This document shows, one piece after another, positions 56,936 to 64,000 of a stretch of 64,000 bases of DNA. The notes beneath the pieces were generated by a model that did no database searches, was not told the DNA's origin, and saw only the letters and a program-made list of their open reading frames with translations. The translations under genes and the position numbers were made by a program. How positions within the stretch are numbered: position 1 is the stretch's first letter; the number at the start of each line of letters is the position of its first letter. Location: assembly GCA_019454045.1 (NCBI GenBank), contig SKCR01033660.1, forward strand, positions 496,001 through 560,000, written 5' to 3'. The stretch is from Zanthoxylum bungeanum (Eukaryota > Streptophyta > Magnoliopsida > Sapindales > Rutaceae).

Positions 56936-57612
56936 AACTCCCACCACTATTATTTTGAAAATCGGATCGGACCGATCGGTTGAACCAAACAAATAGTGAA
57001 TACACCGTCCTCTCAATGGAAACTCCTAAGTTTCACTTGAGAACATAATGAAGTGGGGATCACACCAAACAGATAGCCGGTACATCTAATTTTTAAAATG
57101 TTTTATGTTAATTGTTAATTATAATATTTAATACGAAACATATAAATAATTACAAGTAAAAGATACTTTATATTAATATATATTCTATTAATTCTTCTCT
57201 CATGCAGGTGTTCGAAAAAAACAAAATATCCTCCATTGTCAATGCCTGATCACATTTCCAAGGAGCTAAAACTCATGGACAGCAGCCGAATTGCAATCTA
57301 AACCCAAAGCTTTGATAGTGCATCAAATAATGACTTAGTTCTGTTTAAAGCTTGAACAATTTAACAATTTCGCTTCATTCATTTCCTTGGTCGTGGACAA
57401 AGCACATCAGACGGTTGGTTCCTCAATAGCAACATTTTTCTGGATCCTCAATCTCAATTCAGATGGTTAAATATTAATCAAGGCTACCTATATGTTCACA
57501 TAAAGCAGAAAAGCCCTTTCAACTGTAGATCTAAGTTGCAGGAAGAAACATGTGGTATTGCAGATATAAATTTGTGATAAAATCCTTTTGCGTGTGCATC
57601 ACGTTGAAACAC
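56936..57612. other. Gene-free stretch 3' of SMN
   Basis: AT-rich DNA with no gene seen. The right end should contain the SMN 3' UTR on the minus strand. Confidence 0.45.
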
Positions 57613-60270
57613 CTAGCCATGACGATTCTTTGCCATAGACTGCTCGGTGAGATACCTGTCACAATTAGATGATTAAGAAAGTTCCATATCATATGAAAAT
57701 TTGAAATCGTTTCATACTGTTAATAGTCATCAACATTGAAATTATATAGCTAAGAAAAGGAGGTTATAACTCTAAAGAGAAAAATGCGATGGACTATTTA
57801 TATGATTAAAATGAACGAACAATAAGGAGAACTGGGATGGTCCCGAGGGTCTAACAACGAATTTTGAACTCGAAGGATGGCAATTTTTTAAAAACAAATT
57901 GTGAACAAGAAGGATGACAATGTCTATCTTGAAACATAAAGATTCATGTCGGGCAATAAAAACCAAACAGTCAGCTATGTTCATGATGTAATTCGACAAA
58001 ATCTGCTTAAGACGTGTTGTTTTCTTGATATGCATGAGGCATCAACTATGTTTTGTTTCTACGTGCTTTGACACACGTAAGAGTTTATGATTATTTCTAC
58101 ACTGCGGCAGAAGGACAGGCAGATATGGAACACATGAGACTGGATGGGATGCATATGCACTGCATTAGGATCATCCAACCAAAATGAACTACTGGCCTAT
58201 CATGTATGGAATGGATTGCCTTCTTTAATGGAAATTCTCATGGACATAGTACCCGACACCCGTACATGTCTCTGGTCAGGACTAGATTTTGTGCACCAGA
58301 TTCAGCCATTAACATAGATATTTGTGTTCCCAATGACCTAATTACAGAATTGGGGAACATTTTTTGAAATTTTAGTTTTATTTGATACAATCAAACATAC
58401 ATTTAAAATAAAGAATGACTCATTCATATTATCTTATCCATTTATATTGACAATTAAATTAATTAATAAGGTGATAATAATATATTAGTCCTTAGAGCCA
58501 ATGTAGTCATCATGTTACATTATCAAATGTAGGTTTATTGCTCTTCAAATGATTATTGATGATACACATCTAATTATTGTTCTACCTTTTTTTTTTAACT
58601 CACACACCCATGAGTCCTCTTAAAAGTTTATCTAAGGACATGAGACCACCAGGCTACTATCCCTAGTGGCAATTTCTGTTCCACCCTATGCCAACTATAA
58701 ATATATCAATAGCAGTAACATGAAGAATTACTTACTTGCCAGTGTAGAAGCCTGCAGAATACCAAGCATTTAAAACAACAGATAGATCTGTTTCAGAGCT
58801 ATTACTTTCAATCTCTTTCTTTTCCTCGACCTCTGCAATCCACAAGGGCATAATCAATGTTTAAAAATACGGGGTGGCGCCTCGAGGCGGCTGGCCATTG
58901 AGGCGCGAGGCGGACCTCCTCGAGGCGGTGAGGCGGGCGCCTCGATCCGAAAATCGGAAAAATAATCCAAAATACATTCATTTATTCATAATTCATAGTA
59001 TGTTCAAAAAACTATTGATAAGTAATCAAAATACATTACTTTCTTCATAATTCATAGTATGTTCAAAAAATTATTGATAACTAATCCCTAAATAAGCTAT
59101 CATTAGTGTCTAGCGGCATGAAGCTTGGGTCAAAATCTATGTCATCATCAAATGGGTCATTATCCAAAGACCTCCTTCACTTGTATTGTCTTCATCCACT
59201 AATTGTGGAGCATTCCCTTTCCCTAACAAATAACATAAAGTCGTATTATTTTTTAATTTGATTATATAAATTGCATTATTTGTACAAGATTAGCTTACTT
59301 TGGTCTATGCTCCTTTTTTGTGCAGGTGCTCTACTGCCACTCAGTTGTTCAATGGAACGACGACGTTTTGGAAGCCCAAAAAGTCGTCGTTTCATTTTAG
59401 AAATTTTTTTTAAAAAAAAAAACCCTCTGCTGGTGAGGCGGCCGCCTCAAGCCGCCTCACGAGCAGAGAGGCGGGCGCCTCAGAAAAACCTCATAAGGCG
59501 GCCGCCTCGAGGCGCCTTCGCCGCGAGGCGGCGAGGCGGCCGCCTCAACCGTTTTTTTAAACACTGGGCATAATACATAATGCTATTAGACACTCATATT
59601 CATATATCCATCACTACTGGACGCTAGAGATATGTATAGAAATATTGAGAACAAATAAAATATTTAGCTGAGTATCATAAGAAAATATGCATAAATGTTG
59701 TGTGGAATGGTGGTTGTCATGTGATTAAAATATTTTAAATAGTTAAACTGCATCTGGGCAATCCAGGACTAAAGGGAAAGATTAAGCCCATCCTAAAATT
59801 CGACCAGAGAAATGTAGTTGACATGATGTCCAATAAAAATTAACTCCTACTGCCAACCATTTCCAAGGAGCATCATCGCCTTCTCAGTTCTCACAGCAAA
59901 TAATACTCTAGAAGCTGTTCCTTTTTTCATTTTCAGCAGAGAGAGAATCCAGCAATCCCTATATTCATCTAGAAAACCAAAGCTTACCTTTATTTATATC
60001 AGGATTAACAGAAATTTCCGTCTTCAAGGAAGATAAGGCTTTTTCCGCAGCTCCCATTGCTGTTACGATAACGTCAGCATGAATAAGAGATGGTGAATTT
60101 TGAGAAATTACTGCTGCACCACTATCTTTACAAGTTTTATCACTGCATGTACCACCCAAAGAACAGGCAGGATATGTCGTGCATGGAGCTACCAAAAATT
60201 GGCAACCATATGGGCAACATGAGCAGACAACACTGGGATAAGATTCATGGTTTGCGGGGACTGGATGTTC
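57613..60270 (-). CDS. SMN: Plant survival motor neuron (SMN) protein, C-terminal exons
   Basis: SMN proteins assemble Sm cores on spliceosomal snRNAs. Three exons are visible: 60270-59988, 58832-58736 and 57655-57613. They join in phase (GAG at the first junction, AAG at the second) and end in TAG. The first encodes a cysteine-rich segment (VCSCCPYGCQFLVAPC, CSLGGTCSDKTC) and an Ala-rich helix (VTAMGAAEKALSSLKTE). The second carries the oligomerisation YG box LNAWYSAGFYTGK, the plant equivalent of the animal WYxSGYHTGYYMG motif. The third gives YLTEQSMAKNRHG. The N-terminal, Gemin2-binding part is not in the window; it must lie to the right, beyond the LTR element inserted in the preceding intron. 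A hAT MITE lies in the intron between the first two exons. Confidence 0.8.
58855..59566. mobile_element. hAT-like MITE with GAGGCG-rich ends, in an SMN intron
   Basis: A 712-bp element begins CAATGTTTAAAAATACGG, ends CCGTTTTTTTAAACACTG and is flanked by perfect 8-bp duplications GGCATAAT (58847-58854 and 59567-59574). Both ends are dense in GCCTCGAGGCGG-type palindromic words, while the centre is AT-rich and internally duplicated (AATACATT...TTCATAATTCATAGTATG twice). There is no transposase. Its left border is 22 bases from the SMN exon at 58736-58832. Confidence 0.92.
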
Positions 60271-60913
60271 CTGAGAATTAGTAAAGGTACCTGATGAGCG
60301 GAAAATATATCAATATTTACCGCCCTTTTTACTTAATATTTTGTTTAGTTTCTCGGGTTTGATGAATGTTTTGATGTGTTTTAGTTTATTTTGCAGATAA
60401 AATAATATCGGGACTCAATGAAATCATTTAGGACGAAATGTGGATCAAATAAGGGCAATTATTGGACTTGATATATTAATTTTGGAGATTGAAATTTGAA
60501 AGGGCGTTTTGACGAAGTGCAGTTTTGGAAATTCCAGTTTTGCACATCTGTCGTATGTTGGGCATACCTTTTTACTCAGATATCGGATTGAGCTGATTCA
60601 AGTGCCAGATTAAAGAAGAGTCAAAGATCTACAACTTTGAAAGAGAAAATATTTTCGAATTCTGAAGATTTCATGACCAAAATTGATGAACCATCCAGAA
60701 GTGTGTGGAGTGTAATTATTAAAAGTCATTATCAATCATTTTCAAAGCAAAATATTAATTAATTAATAATTAATAAAAATTATCAAATCAACACCAAACA
60801 AGATAAGAAATTATTGGAGCAATTATGGATTTGGTGGAGTAATTAGTGGAGAAATTAATAATGTAATTGGTGGAGAAATTGATTGATGATTTGATGGTGG
60901 CAAAAATTTTGCC

Positions 60914-60921
60914 TATAAATA
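60914..60921 (+). promoter_or_regulatory. TATA box in the LTR
   Basis: TATAAATA within GCCTATAAATACCAAG lies about 620 bases into the LTR, a plausible U3/R boundary. AATAAATAAG about 50-60 bases further on could act as the polyadenylation signal. Confidence 0.5.
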
Positions 60922-61244
60922 CCAAGTCATTTCAATTGTAAAATTCATACTTTCTCTTTGAAATTCTTAATGAATAAATAAGAAGATTGTATCTAGTTTG
61001 TTTATTTTTAGTTTTCAGTAATTAATTTTCAGTTTCGCACTTTCTTTTCTTTACTTTTCAGTTTTTACTTTCTGCAATTTACTTTTACGCACAATACTTT
61101 TCTTTCTTTAATTTTCAGTTTTTACTTTTCAGTAATGAGGAGGTAACTTCCCCAGCTAGGGTGAAAGGTAATTCTTTTACTATTCCTATTTAGATTAATC
61201 TCCCTTAAAAATAATATATTCACTATTTAAAATACTGATTAATA

Positions 61245-61460
61245 AAGGATACCGCTATATTGGTCGGTTGGCAATTCAATTTAATCTGGTTTAAAACCTG
61301 ACTAATCAAGGATACCGCCAGATTGGTCGGTTGGTAATAAATTTATTTTGGTACCGCCTTTATGGCTGGATTATGGACAAATATTACCGCCTATATGGCT
61401 GGTTGGACTTAATTTGACTTAATCAGGATACCGCCAGATTGGTCGGTTGGTAAAATAATA
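61245..61460 (+). repeat. Short tandem-like repeats inside the LTR
   Basis: Variants of GATACCGCCAGATTGGTCGG followed by TTGGTAA occur near 61248, 61310 and 61426, with shorter relatives (TACCGCCTTTATGGCTGG, TACCGCCTATATGGCTGG) between them. The rest of the LTR is not repeated in this way. Confidence 0.85.
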
Positions 61461-62366
61461 TCACAAGTTTATATATTATTTTATGGGAGATATCTAAATT
61501 AGTAGTAGTAAAAGTAATTCCTTTTACCTTAGCATTTTATTTTATTGTAATTTTCTTTTCAGTATTTACTTTACCGCATTTTTACTTTATGTCTTTTATT
61601 TTCAAGTTTTTACTAGCCCTAGTTATGTGTTGTAACTAAATTAGTTATCTGGGGTTGTGATGAAATCCAATATCACCGTTTTATAAGGGTTAGATTATAG
61701 CTTGGGTAATATAAAAAATTTATTTATTGAGTCTTAAACTTAATGCTTTTTCATTAACTGGCCATTAATAAAATTGATCTGGTAAATCTAAAATGAACTA
61801 GACATAGGGATTTTAGGTTTCAGCCTTAGACTCAATAACCCACGATCTTCCTTGAGGATAGATAACCCTTTTAATAGATTTCCTTACAGGATAGGAATAT
61901 ACCTGTCGGGCGGGGGTAGCCATAATTGGGACTTAAACTTAAAGAATCCAGATAATTTGGTTGACATAGACATATGGTTCAATTGGGTTACACTGGGTAT
62001 TTGTGTCTGACCATCGACAGATGCTTTCGCATAATTTTGTGTTCCAGGTTAATAAATCAATGTTTTACCCATCTATATAATAATCACTTCATCTTTAAAA
62101 TGGTATTGGAAGAAATCACAACCCTAGATAGTTTTTAATATTGAATTTTCTTAAAACCTATTTTCGACAATTTTATTTACTTGCTTTTAAATTTAGAATC
62201 GTCACCATTTCAAATCAATCAAACAACCTGTTAGATACTAGTAATCATTTGACCTCATAAAATTAATAGCTTAGGTATTAAGTCCTCGTGGGATCGATAC
62301 ATTTTATACTACTTGAACGATACGTGCGCTTGCGTTATACGTGTGTGTTTACGCCGGTCAAGTTTT

Positions 62367-62382
62367 TGGCGCCGTTGCCGGG
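62367..62382 (+). other. Primer-binding site (tRNA-Asp type)
   Basis: TGGCGCCGTTGCCGGG begins six bases after the LTR end and is complementary to the 3' end of plant tRNA-Asp(GUC), as far as I recall that sequence. This site is used by many plant Ty3/gypsy elements. Confidence 0.85.
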
Positions 62383-62495
62383 ACTTATATTTCTTGAGTT
62401 TTTAATTTTGAAACTATCTAATTTACTTGTATCTAATTTTCTTTATCTTTATCTGTAATTTTTATTTCTTTATTGTATTTTCAGGTGATTTAAAA

Positions 62496-63556
62496 ATGGA
62501 ACACTACTGGGAGATTGAAAGATTACGAGCTTTACAAGAAGATACAACCCCCCACATCTGGGAGCAACAGTCCGGTTTTCTGAGGCCTGTTGTCCAGCCC
62601 AACAATTATCACTGGATGCCAGAACCATCATACTTTCCATCTTATCCACCATCCACCTACTATCCTCAACAAAAACCAGAACCATCAGAGGAAGAACAAT
62701 TGATTGATATGCTCAAAATTTTTCCAAGAAACGAGACGAAAAGTTGGATACAATGCTTGAAACAAGCCTGAAGCAACTTGAAAGTATTCAGAGACAATCA
62801 ATTCATTCAGAGGATGACAGATCAATGAGACAATTAAAAGAAAACCAGAACTACATACCTCAAGAACCAGTTTCAGATGACACTGATGAAGCCTTCAAGT
62901 ACCCAGAAATCCACAAAGACACTTCAACAGAGGAGGAGGCTGAGCAGTATCAACAACCAGAGGTATCAGTTCAGGAACCCGAACCGGTAAAGTCTCAATT
63001 TGACTTTTATTATTCAGATTCTGACGAGGATGAAGCTGATCTATTTGTACCAACTGCACCAACAACGGAGGATCAAACATTTAATCCTCAAAATAAAGAT
63101 CTTGGAGCATGCTTTACCATGATGTTTGAAGAAGATCTATCTGAACCATCCATTCCAGTCATATTAGAGGATGAAGACTTAAAATCTGACATTTCTTTTC
63201 ATCCTCAGGTTGACAATTTTGAAACATGTATTTCACAGATGACAGATAAAGAGCTGAATATGGAAATTTTAAAATACATATGTGAAGAGAAGATGGAGCA
63301 AGAAACAGAGCAAATGGAGGAGCAAATGTCTGACCTTAATAAAGATCCAGAGCATTCAGGAGAAACATCGCTGTTTTGGGGAGTACAAATTAAAGATATC
63401 AACCAGAAGCTTGATAGAATGGAATTTCCATTCCAAGTCAAGCATCATACGAGACCTCCTGATTTTCTTTCTTTCTTTGCAGGAACCACTGGAGTAACAA
63501 GGAGCAAAAAGGTGGCACGAGTACTGAATGAGACAAAACTCTTTTTGCCACTTTAA
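62496..63556 (+). pseudogene. Acidic gag-position protein of the LTR element, frameshifted
   Basis: An ATG at 62496 opens a frame starting MEHYWEIERLRALQEDT, rich in Pro/Tyr (PSYFPSYPPSTYYPQQ), which stops at 62769-62771. A second frame from about 62715 continues to a TAA at 63554-63556 and is strongly acidic (YYSDSDEDEADLF, EEDLSEPSIPVILEDEDL), with a predicted helical part and an end ARVLNETKLFLPL. The switch falls in an A/T run near 62716-62721 and looks like a one-base loss. No zinc knuckle or capsid motif is recognisable. I could not assign a function. Confidence 0.6.
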
Positions 63557-64000
63557 CCGTTGGAAGAGACCATCAAAAGCAACGCTCACGGGATTGTCTT
63601 TAATCGGACATCCAAAACGACATTGAAACCTCCTTAACAGATGAATTTCAGTCACGTCTAGCTGAAGACGAAAAATTTAGCGCTAGCAGGGAGGCCACCC
63701 ATGCAATTTGTTGTAATTTGTTTTCATATTTTGTGTGAACTTTTTAATTTTGTGTGTTATTTTTGTAGGGAAGGCACAAACGAAGCATTTTAAGACAGAA
63801 TGAATTGTGTTTGGCAATCAAAGATGAGAAACAATTCATTAGCGATGGCTGAATAAGGAATGAAATCTTGAGACACATCCTAATGAATTTATACTAAGCG
63901 AGTGGCGTATTGCGTACACAATTCCGTTGCCTTAATTATTGCTTTGATTCGCTTTTCTATTGTAATTATCTTTGTTTTCGTAGACAGGATCCAGACTTTT

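Larger units (their letters stand above)
60292..64000 (+). mobile_element. Gypsy-like LTR retrotransposon, right part off the window
   Basis: A 2069-bp left LTR (60292-62360, TGATGAGCGG to CCGGTCA), a tRNA-Asp primer-binding site, and an internal region with one broken acidic gag-like frame. After that frame come landmarks common in plant gypsy relatives (GCTAGCAGGGAGGCCACCC near 63.69 kb). No protease, reverse transcriptase or integrase domain is visible before the edge, so it may be non-autonomous (LARD-like), or its pol lies beyond the edge. It is inserted in an intron of the minus-strand SMN gene. Confidence 0.85.

Noticed and set aside
59271..59573. 100-codon open frame rich in Arg/Pro
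   Set aside because: It lies within the GAGGCG-rich MITE and its composition follows the palindromic word repeats. It even crosses the element border.

Overview
The window is nuclear DNA of a flowering plant, almost certainly a eudicot. Its protein-coding genes are split by AT-rich GT-AG introns, their products are plant-specific or plant-type (XLG3, CSLD5, a NAC factor, a GBF/bZIP16-like relic, a plant SMN), and the intergenic DNA is packed with plant retroelements, SINEs and hAT-type MITEs. The species cannot be named from sequence alone.

Layout, left to right: the last exon of an unrecognised gene (+, 22-225); RPN9, a 26S proteasome lid subunit (+, 4076-8573); a hAT MITE (10012-10553); XLG3, an extra-large G-alpha protein (-, 11062-18806); copia debris (20.4-21.4 kb); VPS25 of ESCRT-II (+, 22609-25206) followed by a receptor-like-protein relic; AE7, a MIP18-family Fe-S assembly factor (-, 26759-29531); an intronless NAC gene (+, 31069-31833); a decayed bZIP16/68-like pseudogene (+, 32278-36573) with at least three transposons in its largest intron; CSLD5, a cellulose synthase-like D protein (-, 37897-42039); about 8 kb of AT-rich DNA with MITEs, SINEs and a long foldback; DAD1, an oligosaccharyltransferase subunit (-, 50378-52721); a hairpin-rich minisatellite (54.6-55.6 kb); a membrane-protein fragment and a copia remnant; the 3' half of a plant SMN gene (-, 57613-60270); and a gypsy-like LTR element (60292 to the right edge) that lies in an SMN intron and runs off the window.

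The genes are unrelated housekeeping or developmental genes and do not form a pathway or cluster. All exon joins were made by hand and checked for reading-frame phase; each reported full-length gene gives one continuous frame. The main points for a second look are: an AT-AC (U12-type) intron in AE7, which is the only join found that restores the conserved protein; a 90-nt open cassette with splice-like borders inside an RPN9 intron; a MITE inserted 22 bp from a 3' splice site of SMN; the bZIP relic that lacks the exon for its DNA-binding region; and a hairpin minisatellite and a long foldback in the intergenic DNA.
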